9,152 bases of DNA from Candidatus Sericytochromatia bacterium (lineage in GTDB: Bacteria > Cyanobacteriota > Sericytochromatia > UBA7694): positions 1-9,152 of the forward strand of contig CAJYHH010000520.1 of NCBI GenBank assembly GCA_913773825.1, written 5' to 3'. The notes under the pieces were generated by a model. That model worked only from the letters and a program-made list of their open reading frames with translations. It did no database searches and was not told the DNA's origin. Positions 1 to 6,103 of this stretch are shown piece after piece. Numbering within the stretch: the first letter of the stretch is position 1; every line of letters begins with the position of its first letter. The position numbers were made by a program, and so were the translations under genes.

Positions 1-265
1 ACGATTGAGGCGAGCGCTCTGCAGCAGATGTCCAATTGATACGGCAAGGTTTCTCTCAGGTGCCAAGACTTGGTTCACGGGCTCACTACTCCAAATATGT
101 CTTTTCAGGTTCCTTGCAAATCCAAGCTAATCCAGCCAGGAATCTCAATGATGGTCAGCAGCAGTCTTTTTTACTGTCAGGTTCACAGACCGAACGTGTC
201 ATCGGTCACAATCATCATTATAGATGAAGTTTTCCAAAGCGACTAGGGGAGAAGGGAGGTCGGTG
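1..265. other. Intergenic stretch with no supportable gene
   Basis: No convincing gene is visible in this stretch. The plus strand has an open frame from about 9 to 227 whose only usable start is a TTG at 36. It has no Shine-Dalgarno site, uses several codons that are rare in the neighbouring genes (ATA, AGA, AGG, CGG) and resembles no family I recognise. All three minus-strand frames are broken by stops. No tRNA-like cloverleaf or terminator was found. The stretch could be the flank of a gene outside the window or decayed coding sequence. Confidence 0.5.
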
Positions 266-357
266 GTAGATAGTAGCGGGTAGGTAGGCAAAAAAATAAA
301 AAGCACGTAGTAGGGTTCAGGACTTTCCACCCCATCTTCCTACCCCCTACTATCTAC
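266..357. repeat. Long inverted repeat with 19-bp arms overlapping a stop codon
   Basis: The arm at 266-284 pairs with the arm at 339-357 over 19 bp with one mismatch (position 277 against 346). The loop is 54 nt and contains an A-rich tract at 290-302. The arms are built from short G/T/A words of the GTAG and GGTAGG type, and related words recur in the loop (CGTAGTAGGG at 306-315). The right arm covers the TAG stop (354-356) of the SH3-domain gene, so the hairpin would form at the very 3' end of that mRNA. No U-tract follows it directly in that direction, so it is not a canonical terminator. It may be a REP-like or MITE-like element that also protects or ends the transcript. Confidence 0.6.
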
Positions 358-1505
358 TTCTTCGTTTCTTCTATAACTGGCTTCCAGCGGGTCACAGCGT
401 CTTTTTGCAAAGACCAGAAATCACCTTGCCAGAGTTGGCCGTCCAGAATCGGCTGATCGAGTTTTTGCAGCGTCAAAACTTCATTGCCACCGGCATAAAA
501 GCCCAAATAACCAGCGCCTGAAGCCTCAGTACTGGTTACAAGTACACTTTGCTCACCCGTACTCCAAAGCCTAAAGTTTAAGCCCTGAGCATCGGGCCTA
601 AAGGGGAGTTCTTTAGGCCAATACAGCATGCCTTCAAACTCCCAAGCTGCTTTTAACTTTGGTTTGACGCGTATCAGAACATCCCGTCTGGCCCCAGCAT
701 GATAAGCAGCAGCAATCAGCGTACCGTCTGCATCTAAATCTAATAAACGCATACTTTCACCGCGAATGCCCTGACGGGCTTCTTCTGGTAAATAAGTCAG
801 AATTTCAGCGGCGTTTCTCAGCAGCAGCACCGGCAAGTAGTCTGAATCCAGGCCAACGAACAGACTCTGCCCCCAGGTCGCTGACCCTTGCCCCAGTACA
901 AGTAACAGCCCTTCTGGCAACCAGGCAACAGCCTGTGGTCCTGATTCCACACGTAAAAGACTGCGAAAACGTGGATAAGGCTTAAGGGCCGGCTGTACTT
1001 CTTGTAAAAACCTCTGTTTTTCAACTTCTGTCAGGCCATAGATTCTCAGTTCTTGAGCTGAACTTAGCTGGCCACGGAACGTTTGCGGCAATAAAGTGCT
1101 CAAACCACCTGTCAGCTCAACTGCCTCACCGCCCTGTACAGGCCGCAAGCGCCCTGGCTCAAGTAATAAAGGTCCCTGGGGTCCAGATATCATTGCTAAA
1201 GCGGGGGTTTCAAGCATAAGCATCTTTTCTGGCGCCAGCCGACTTGGGGCAGCAATGCTGACATCCCCTGTTTTAACCCAGCCAATCTGACCACTGGCAA
1301 GATGTTTAAGCCTTAACCATTTCCCATCAGCCGTCTGCCCTTCAATCTGAATCTGATCAGTCGGCGTCAGATAAAACACAGGCTGGCAATTCTCTTTGGT
1401 TTCACGGCAAAAAGGCGTGCGCTGCTTGATGCTTGCGTTAACCGCCCAGGCGGATTCAGCTGTCAGCAATAGCAGCAGGATACCTAGGGCTAAAATTTGT
1501 TTCAT
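354..1505 (-). CDS. Secreted protein with N-terminal SH3-like domain, function unknown
   Basis: The protein has 383 residues. It begins with a clear Sec signal peptide: Lys2, a hydrophobic run at about 4-15, and a signal peptidase I site after Ala21 (AWA). Residues about 23-85 resemble a bacterial SH3 (SH3b) domain, with the late GQIGWVK motif typical of the fold. Cys33 and Cys40 in this domain could form a disulfide. The remaining 300 residues are beta-rich by eye and contain an LLDLDADG strand-turn, but I do not recognise the family. SH3b domains often bind peptidoglycan or act as protein adaptors, so an envelope role is plausible but not shown. I chose the ATG at 1505. The frame is open further upstream, to 1583, but that part is translated repeat DNA and would bury the signal peptide. 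No strong Shine-Dalgarno site precedes the start. The gene is last in a minus-strand series, 162 nt after the coiled-coil gene. Confidence 0.8.
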   Translation of the reverse strand: MKQILALGILLLLLTAESAWAVNASIKQRTPFCRETKENCQPVFYLTPTDQIQIEGQTADGKWLRLKHLASGQIGWVKTGDVSIAAPSRLAPEKMLMLETPALAMISGPQGPLLLEPGRLRPVQGGEAVELTGGLSTLLPQTFRGQLSSAQELRIYGLTEVEKQRFLQEVQPALKPYPRFRSLLRVESGPQAVAWLPEGLLLVLGQGSATWGQSLFVGLDSDYLPVLLLRNAAEILTYLPEEARQGIRGESMRLLDLDADGTLIAAAYHAGARRDVLIRVKPKLKAAWEFEGMLYWPKELPFRPDAQGLNFRLWSTGEQSVLVTSTEASGAGYLGFYAGGNEVLTLQKLDQPILDGQLWQGDFWSLQKDAVTRWKPVIEETKK

Positions 1506-1524
1506 GAGGCAATGATAACACTGG

Positions 1525-1656
1525 GCTGCAGCCTGTGGCTTGTGAAGGCTGTGGGTGATTGAGGCCTCTGGGCCGCAAGCCACCAGCTACAAGCCTCTAG
1601 TCAAAAAAGCAACAGGCCGCAGGCAGTTTCTCTTTGCCCACGGCCCAAAGCTTAAA
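1525..1656. repeat. Degenerate G/C-rich intergenic repeats with an imperfect inverted repeat
   Basis: This spacer is built from variants of the words GCCTGTGGCTTG, GGCCGCAAGCC, AGGCCGCAGGCA and CCCACGGCCCAAAGC. The segment at 1531-1542 pairs with 1576-1587 over 12 bp with two mismatches and a 33-nt loop, so a hairpin is possible between the coiled-coil gene and the SH3-domain gene. The word pattern looks like a degenerate extragenic repeat rather than a coding remnant. It could stall or end transcription or protect mRNA. Its family cannot be identified without a genome-wide comparison. Confidence 0.45.
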
Positions 1657-1667
1657 GCTCACCGCTT

Positions 1668-4600
1668 TTAGTGAATAAAGGCATCCAAAATATCAATCTT
1701 TAGTCGCGTCAGATTGCTGACATAGTGTTTGATATGCGGAATATTCAGACGCTGGGCCTCCCAGAAGACTGAATCATGAGCGGTTTCAGACGGATCAAGC
1801 AAGAAGACCAGACCACGTGGTTTGTCATGTTCCAGATCTGGTGCACTCTGAACCCAGCGTGCGCGGCAATCATACTGTTCAAGATAGTCATCAAGCTGCT
1901 GTTGCCAATCAGCAATCGGCTCAACCCGCTGAGAATAAATCAGAATCGTTGGGACAGTTGCCACAGCCGCTTTAGCAGGCTCTGCTGCTGGCGCAGCTGC
2001 GCTGGCAGTATCAGTTTCGGGTTCATTCCAGACCGGCTGTTCAAGCGGCTCGGTCTCAATGGGGCCACCTAAGTTGAGTTCAGACAGCAGCGAGGAAATC
2101 TGAGCCACTTCCTCTGAAATCACCAGGTCAATATCAATTGCTTCAGCTTCAGGGAGTTCTGGTTCAGGGAAATCAAGCAACTGAAGCTCATCAGGCGCAC
2201 TCAGACGATCAGACTGCAGACGAGCAATTTCAATCGCCTGGCGATCCAGATCATGGGCCTGGCTGCTGATACGGGCTTCCAGGCGTGAGATTTCCTGACG
2301 GGCTTGTTCAAGCTGCTCTTGTAAACGCTTAGCTTGCTGAACACTGGCTGCATCTGCGGCATGGGCCTGAAGAGCGGTCTCAGGTGGAACAGCAGCTGTG
2401 GTGTATCCAGGCTGACTGGACTGAGTCAGAGTGGGCTCAAATGTCTGGCCTGACTGGCCAATCAGGCCAAACGCCGTAATAAATGCATTTAGCTGTTCAG
2501 CCTGTTCTTGGCGATAGCGCAGCTCTTGTTCCGCCAGTTGCAGCTGCTGAGTTTTATGCTGCACTTGCTCTTGTAAATGACCTGACGCTTGCTCAAAACG
2601 CTGAGCTTCCTGCTGATAAACAGCTGCTGTGGCTTCTAAATCAGACACCTTTTGCTGAAGTGCCTCAAGCTCTTCAATCAACTCAACCCGAGCCGTACGC
2701 AGAGTTTCAGATTCTTCTCCGTAGTTTTCTAACTGGCTTAGCAGTTTTTGTTTGCGCTCAACCTCTTCACGGACATCGCCTAAATCCTGCTGCAGCTGAG
2801 AAACTTTCAGATTATGGCTCTGATGCTGGCCCAATAGCTGATCACGTTGCTGAGTAAAATCAGCCAAGTCACTCTGCAAAGGCTCAAGCTGACTGCGAGA
2901 CAGATTGATTTGGTGCTCAAGCTGCTCATGCGCCTGCTGAATATCCTGCAAACCCTGCAAATAAGCCTGAACCTGGCCGGCTAACGCAGCAGACTCATCG
3001 CTAAGCTGATGCACGGTTTCTTCATGCTGGCGAAGTAGCTCAGCCTGTTGTAACTCGTGCTGCTGAACAAGTTCAGCCTGTTGCGACTCATGTTGCATCA
3101 CAAACTCAACGCGCTGACTTTCAAGCTCTGCTTGTTTTGTGCTGAAGTGATCTTCAAGCTCAGCCAGTTTCTGTTGATGAGTTTGCTCTGCATCTGCTAA
3201 CTGACTTTTGAGCGCTTCAATTGTCAGTTCATGAGCCTGACCGACAGCCTCTAGCTTAGCTTCAAGTTCAGCAATGGCGTTAGCCTGAGCTTTTTCAGCT
3301 TCACTAAACTGGGCCTGATGTTCAGCTGCAGCAGCTTCCTGAACGCGACGTGCTTCATTTAATTGCGCTTCAAGTTCAGAAATAGCCGTCTGCTGAGCAC
3401 TGCTAGACTCGCTTAACTGTGTCTCTAAAGCACTGACCTGCTCATCATGAGCAAGACGTGCTTTTTCATGTTCAGCACGTAAGCCTTCAAGCTGTTCAGA
3501 AAAGGTTTTTTCAGTTGTTTGCAGCTGGGTCGTTAAGGCATCAGACTGGGCGCTATGCGCTACGGCTGCTGCTGCCATTTTAGCTTCAAGTTCTGCTACA
3601 GCCTGAGTATGAGAGGCTTTGGCTTCGTTAAATTCAGTTTCAAGCTGTTCACGGGCCTGACGCTGCTGATCGCGTTCTTCAGCCAGACTCAGGAGCTGTT
3701 CTTGGGTTTGTTCTTGTATTGTACGGGCTTCTTCTAATTCAGCTTCAAGGGCTTTGACGCGCTCTTGTTGCTGATTAAAGTCTTGTTTGAGACGTTTAAC
3801 CGCATCACCTAAAGCCGCAGATTCAGCGTCGAGCTCTGAATAGACTTCCCGCAGGGACTCAAAAGCTTCACTGGCCTGAAGAGCCTGTTGTTCAAATGAC
3901 TGCTGGATCTTGGCAAAGCGGGCCTGAGCTTGAGTAAACTCCTGCTCACGTGTGCTCAGAGTGGCGTTAAGTGTGTTGATCTGGGCCTGCAGCTCCTGCA
4001 TCTGCTGCTGTTCTGCCTGGCGCTGGCGCTCTAACTCGGCATGCTGTGCTTCTAAAGCTTCGTGGCCAGATTGCAGACTGTCATGCTCAGTGCGCAGCGA
4101 CTGAAAGTCGTTTTGCAGGCTGTCATGTTCATCCTGTAAAGACTCCCGCTCAGCTTGCAGACTGGCATAGCGTTCAGACAATTCAGCAATTTCCTGACGG
4201 CGAGTTTCTTGCTGGGCCTGCCATTGATCTTTATAGTTTTGCAGTTCAGCAAAAAACTGCTGAACCACTGAACCTAAATCACCAAAGCTGCCGTGCAGCT
4301 CATTCAGTTCTGAGCGTAATTCCTGGACACGTTCTTGCTGAACAGACTTTTGAGCATCCAGGGAACTCAGAGCATTTTTCTGTAATTGATACTGAGCGTA
4401 GGTTTCTTCTAGTTTGCGCTGTTGAGCTTCAAAGCGAGAGCTTAAGTCAGCAAGCTGAGTATTGGCATCTTCACTTTCTTGACTATATTGCCCGACACTT
4501 TGCTGCAGCAGGCTGAGCTCAGTCGTCAGCTTGCCAAAAGACTGCTGGAGATCATGATAGTTCTCGCCCAGGCTTGAGAACTCTTTTTGCATCGAGAGCA

Positions 4601-4838
4601 CATTGCCAAAATAGTGATTCCACTGATGGCGAAATTCATCGAGGTGAGAATAGAGATTATTAACTTCAGATTCTAATGAGCTGTTTTGGGCCTTGAGCTC
4701 GCGGAATTCTGTATCAAGCAGACCTTGTTTTTCATCGAGATAGTGCTGGGTGCTGTGCCACTGCTCAAGCAGGGTCTGCCGCTTCTGCTTCAGTTCCAGA
4801 CACAAGTTCCATAGCGTCCGGATTTTCGTATTTTCCAT
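1668..4838 (-). CDS. Giant coiled-coil protein with C-terminal alpha/beta domain
   Basis: The protein has 1056 residues. From about residue 10 to 880 it is almost all predicted coiled coil, rich in Gln, Glu, Leu and Ala. It has no signal peptide or membrane segment, so it is probably cytoplasmic. Heptads run at about 226-274, ten 18-residue units at 400-579 and three 11-residue units at 580-612. A break near 785-830 (Gly, Pro, Thr) divides the rod. An acidic, Pro/Ala-rich linker (about 880-958) leads to a compact domain at about 963-1056. That domain has a TILIYSQ strand, a GLVFLLD strand followed by a His, and an NIPHIKHY strand. It vaguely recalls DUF2325 or a receiver-like Rossmann fold. 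The ATG at 4838 is preferred because AGAGGTGA lies 8 nt upstream; a GTG at 4850 falls inside that site. SMC, tropomyosin-like and filament proteins share the composition, but there are no Walker motifs, so it is not SMC. It follows the J-domain gene by 62 nt, probably in the same transcript. The function is unknown. Confidence 0.85.
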   Translation of the reverse strand: MENTKIRTLWNLCLELKQKRQTLLEQWHSTQHYLDEKQGLLDTEFRELKAQNSSLESEVNNLYSHLDEFRHQWNHYFGNVLSMQKEFSSLGENYHDLQQSFGKLTTELSLLQQSVGQYSQESEDANTQLADLSSRFEAQQRKLEETYAQYQLQKNALSSLDAQKSVQQERVQELRSELNELHGSFGDLGSVVQQFFAELQNYKDQWQAQQETRRQEIAELSERYASLQAERESLQDEHDSLQNDFQSLRTEHDSLQSGHEALEAQHAELERQRQAEQQQMQELQAQINTLNATLSTREQEFTQAQARFAKIQQSFEQQALQASEAFESLREVYSELDAESAALGDAVKRLKQDFNQQQERVKALEAELEEARTIQEQTQEQLLSLAEERDQQRQAREQLETEFNEAKASHTQAVAELEAKMAAAAVAHSAQSDALTTQLQTTEKTFSEQLEGLRAEHEKARLAHDEQVSALETQLSESSSAQQTAISELEAQLNEARRVQEAAAAEHQAQFSEAEKAQANAIAELEAKLEAVGQAHELTIEALKSQLADAEQTHQQKLAELEDHFSTKQAELESQRVEFVMQHESQQAELVQQHELQQAELLRQHEETVHQLSDESAALAGQVQAYLQGLQDIQQAHEQLEHQINLSRSQLEPLQSDLADFTQQRDQLLGQHQSHNLKVSQLQQDLGDVREEVERKQKLLSQLENYGEESETLRTARVELIEELEALQQKVSDLEATAAVYQQEAQRFEQASGHLQEQVQHKTQQLQLAEQELRYRQEQAEQLNAFITAFGLIGQSGQTFEPTLTQSSQPGYTTAAVPPETALQAHAADAASVQQAKRLQEQLEQARQEISRLEARISSQAHDLDRQAIEIARLQSDRLSAPDELQLLDFPEPELPEAEAIDIDLVISEEVAQISSLLSELNLGGPIETEPLEQPVWNEPETDTASAAAPAAEPAKAAVATVPTILIYSQRVEPIADWQQQLDDYLEQYDCRARWVQSAPDLEHDKPRGLVFLLDPSETAHDSVFWEAQRLNIPHIKHYVSNLTRLKIDILDAFIH
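3003..3101 (-). repeat. Three tandem 11-residue (hendecad) repeats inside the coiled-coil gene
   Basis: Counting from the ATG at 4838, residues 580-612 read as three consecutive 11-residue units: VMQHESQQAEL, VQQHELQQAEL and LRQHEETVHQL. QH recurs at positions 3-4 and Leu at 11 in every unit. Hendecads give 11/3 (3.67) residues per turn and pack as nearly straight or slightly right-handed coils. The array directly follows the 18-residue repeats. Confidence 0.8.
3102..3641 (-). repeat. Ten tandem 18-residue (54-bp) repeats inside the coiled-coil gene
   Basis: Residues 400-579 divide without gaps into ten 18-residue units. Examples are ETQLSESSSAQQTAISEL, EAQLNEARRVQEAAAAEH, EAKLEAVGQAHELTIEAL and KSQLADAEQTHQQKLAEL. 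The rough consensus has Glu1, Leu/Phe/Met4, small or Ala near 7 and 10, Val/Ile/Leu at 15 and Leu at 18. The DNA supports tandem origin: the word GCTTCAAGTT occurs at 3259, 3367 and 3583, spaced 108 and 216 bp, exact multiples of 54. The preceding 18 residues fit the register loosely, and the block before them breaks phase by one residue. Confidence 0.85.
4017..4163 (-). repeat. Seven tandem heptads (SLQxEHD type) inside the coiled-coil gene
   Basis: Residues about 226-274 read as seven consecutive heptads: SLQAERE, SLQDEHD, SLQNDFQ, SLRTEHD, SLQSGHE, ALEAQHA and ELERQRQ. Leu is invariant at the second position. The near-identity suggests recent duplication of a 21-bp unit. This is a canonical left-handed coiled-coil segment, unlike the 18- and 11-residue arrays further along the same protein. 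Confidence 0.8.
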
Positions 4839-4846
4839 GCCGCGTC

Positions 4847-4854
4847 TCACCTCT
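4847..4854 (-). promoter_or_regulatory. Shine-Dalgarno site that sets the start of the coiled-coil gene
   Basis: The minus strand reads AGAGGTGA here, 8 nt upstream of the ATG at 4838. It differs by one base from AGGAGGTGA. The alternative upstream GTG at 4850 lies within this site and so has no Shine-Dalgarno of its own. Confidence 0.65.
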
Positions 4855-4900
4855 TGTTATTTGCTCTGCCTTAACTCTGTAAACGCTTAACGCTGATTCG

Positions 4901-6094
4901 CTATAAAAAGCGATGTTGGGAATAATAATGTCGATAGAGAATTTTGCTGTTGTGATCCAGCATCATCACTTCCTGATTAATACCGCGCTTGACCAAATGG
5001 GCAAAATCCACGATATAGGCGCTATCAGCCAGGGGGTATGCCTGCTTGATGTCTGCATCATCCAGCCTTGCAAAATGCCAGAGAATTTCGCCTTTGGCGC
5101 TAATCTCTATAATTTTATCAGAAGTTATCCAAGTACTTCCGCTGGGCAAACGATAAGCAAAGTTGATCGCCTGCAGGCCGGGAAGTTTTTTATCTGGGTA
5201 CATCCACAGCAGCTTACCCTTACGATTCAGCTCTAAAATCCGCCCATTGCCCTGATCAGCAATTAGATAATGCCCAGGACTGATTTCAAAAGCCGAAACT
5301 GGCATAAACAGCTCTGGTTTTAACAGCTGGTGCTGAAAGTTCAGGCTAAACCCCAGCTTGCCGCTAAACTCCCAGACTACTTTACCGTTGTTATCTATTT
5401 CGTAGACTTTGCGATGACCGGCGTCAGTCAAAATCAGATTGCCAGAAGGGGCTGCATGTAAAAAGACGGGTTTGGCTGATGTGCGGCTTTGTAAACCTGG
5501 CGCCTGATAAGCAAACTCCCAGACCTGTTCTTTTTTGAGATTGACTTTAATCACGCGCTGATTGCCAGTATCCGCAATCGCAATCTGCCCATCCGGGCAA
5601 AACTGAGCCAGACGAGGCTTAGACAAACCCTCCCCTTTTGAGCGCCCAAAGCGCCAGACCGCTTCACCTTTTTTATCTAAAATGGCAATCCGGTTACCGC
5701 GTTCATCTGAGACAACAATATGTTCTCCCCAGCGCATCGGACCAGAATATTCACCCTTTAAGGTGCGCAACTGAACCGGCTCAGGAGGCGCCTTAGGCGT
5801 TATGGCCTCCTGAGCGGCAGCTTTGGCTTTAGCCTGTTGTTTGCGCTGAAGTTCGACCTGACGCTGGCGCATGATCTCAACTTTGATCAGCATCTGATCA
5901 TAGCGCTGGCGTTTGTGATCGTCGATCAGCACATCATAAGCCTGGTTGATCCGTTTTGCGACGGCTAAATCCCCACCCCGATCAGGATGGTTTTTTTGCA
6001 TCAGCGTATGATAGGCCTTTTTAATGACCTCAGGGCTTGCCTTAGGATGAACTTCAAGGATCGCATACAGATCCTCGCCATTTTCTGGAAGCAT
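4901..6094 (-). CDS. J-domain protein fused to a six-bladed NHL/PQQ-like beta-propeller
   Basis: The protein has 397 residues. Residues about 7-68 are a J domain with the intact HPD motif at 36-38 that stimulates the ATPase of DnaK/Hsp70. Helix IV ends in YDVLIDDHKRQRYD, as is usual. There is no G/F region or zinc-finger domain, so it is a class C J-protein, not DnaJ. A basic Gln/Lys/Ala helix (about 70-100) links it to six propeller blades. Each blade has an NHL-like DxGNxR strand or variant, followed by an aromatic-ending motif. These aromatics are Trp147, Trp192, Trp241, Trp297, Trp339 and Tyr387, spaced 42-56 residues apart. There is no signal peptide, so the propeller is probably cytoplasmic and may select clients for DnaK. 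The ATG at 6094 is only 9 nt after the thiolase stop, which implies co-transcription; the Shine-Dalgarno site is weak (AAGAAA). The fold and J activity are well supported, but the client is unknown. Confidence 0.88.
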   Translation of the reverse strand: MLPENGEDLYAILEVHPKASPEVIKKAYHTLMQKNHPDRGGDLAVAKRINQAYDVLIDDHKRQRYDQMLIKVEIMRQRQVELQRKQQAKAKAAAQEAITPKAPPEPVQLRTLKGEYSGPMRWGEHIVVSDERGNRIAILDKKGEAVWRFGRSKGEGLSKPRLAQFCPDGQIAIADTGNQRVIKVNLKKEQVWEFAYQAPGLQSRTSAKPVFLHAAPSGNLILTDAGHRKVYEIDNNGKVVWEFSGKLGFSLNFQHQLLKPELFMPVSAFEISPGHYLIADQGNGRILELNRKGKLLWMYPDKKLPGLQAINFAYRLPSGSTWITSDKIIEISAKGEILWHFARLDDADIKQAYPLADSAYIVDFAHLVKRGINQEVMMLDHNSKILYRHYYSQHRFL

Positions 6095-6103
6095 CAGGTT
6101 TTC

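Noticed and set aside
9..227. Open frame on the plus strand near the left edge (possible small or partial gene)
   Set aside because: It starts only at a TTG with no Shine-Dalgarno site, uses codons that are rare in the neighbours, shows no recognisable motif and is preceded by an in-frame stop at 6-8, so it does not continue from outside the window.
1506..1583. 26-residue N-terminal extension of the SH3-domain protein
   Set aside because: It is translated repeat DNA and would place a polar segment ahead of a clear signal peptide. The ATG at 1505 is the better start.
2483..2857. 124-codon plus-strand frame opposite the coiled-coil gene
   Set aside because: It has the same cause as the frame at 4046-4516, and there is no start signal or recognisable domain.
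3003..4163. CRISPR-like or minisatellite array
   Set aside because: The periodicity is at protein level, in frame and strongly diverged at DNA level, with no conserved repeat and spacer pattern.
4046..4516. 156-codon plus-strand frame opposite the coiled-coil gene
   Set aside because: It is an antisense shadow. The CAG/CTG-rich, repetitive coding strand keeps opposite frames open, and the minus-strand gene has clear protein-level repeats and a good start.
1668..4838. SMC or Rad50-like ATPase
   Set aside because: There is no N-terminal Walker A motif, no C-terminal ABC signature or Walker B, and no central hinge. Only the coiled-coil composition is shared.
4901..4914. Short hairpin CGCTATAAAAAGCG at the end of the J-domain gene as a terminator
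   Set aside because: The stem is only 4 bp and has no U-tract, so it is unlikely to separate the J-domain and coiled-coil genes.
4901..6094. Canonical DnaJ (Hsp40)
   Set aside because: There is no Gly/Phe-rich region and no CxxCxGxG zinc-finger repeats; a propeller replaces the usual C-terminal domains.
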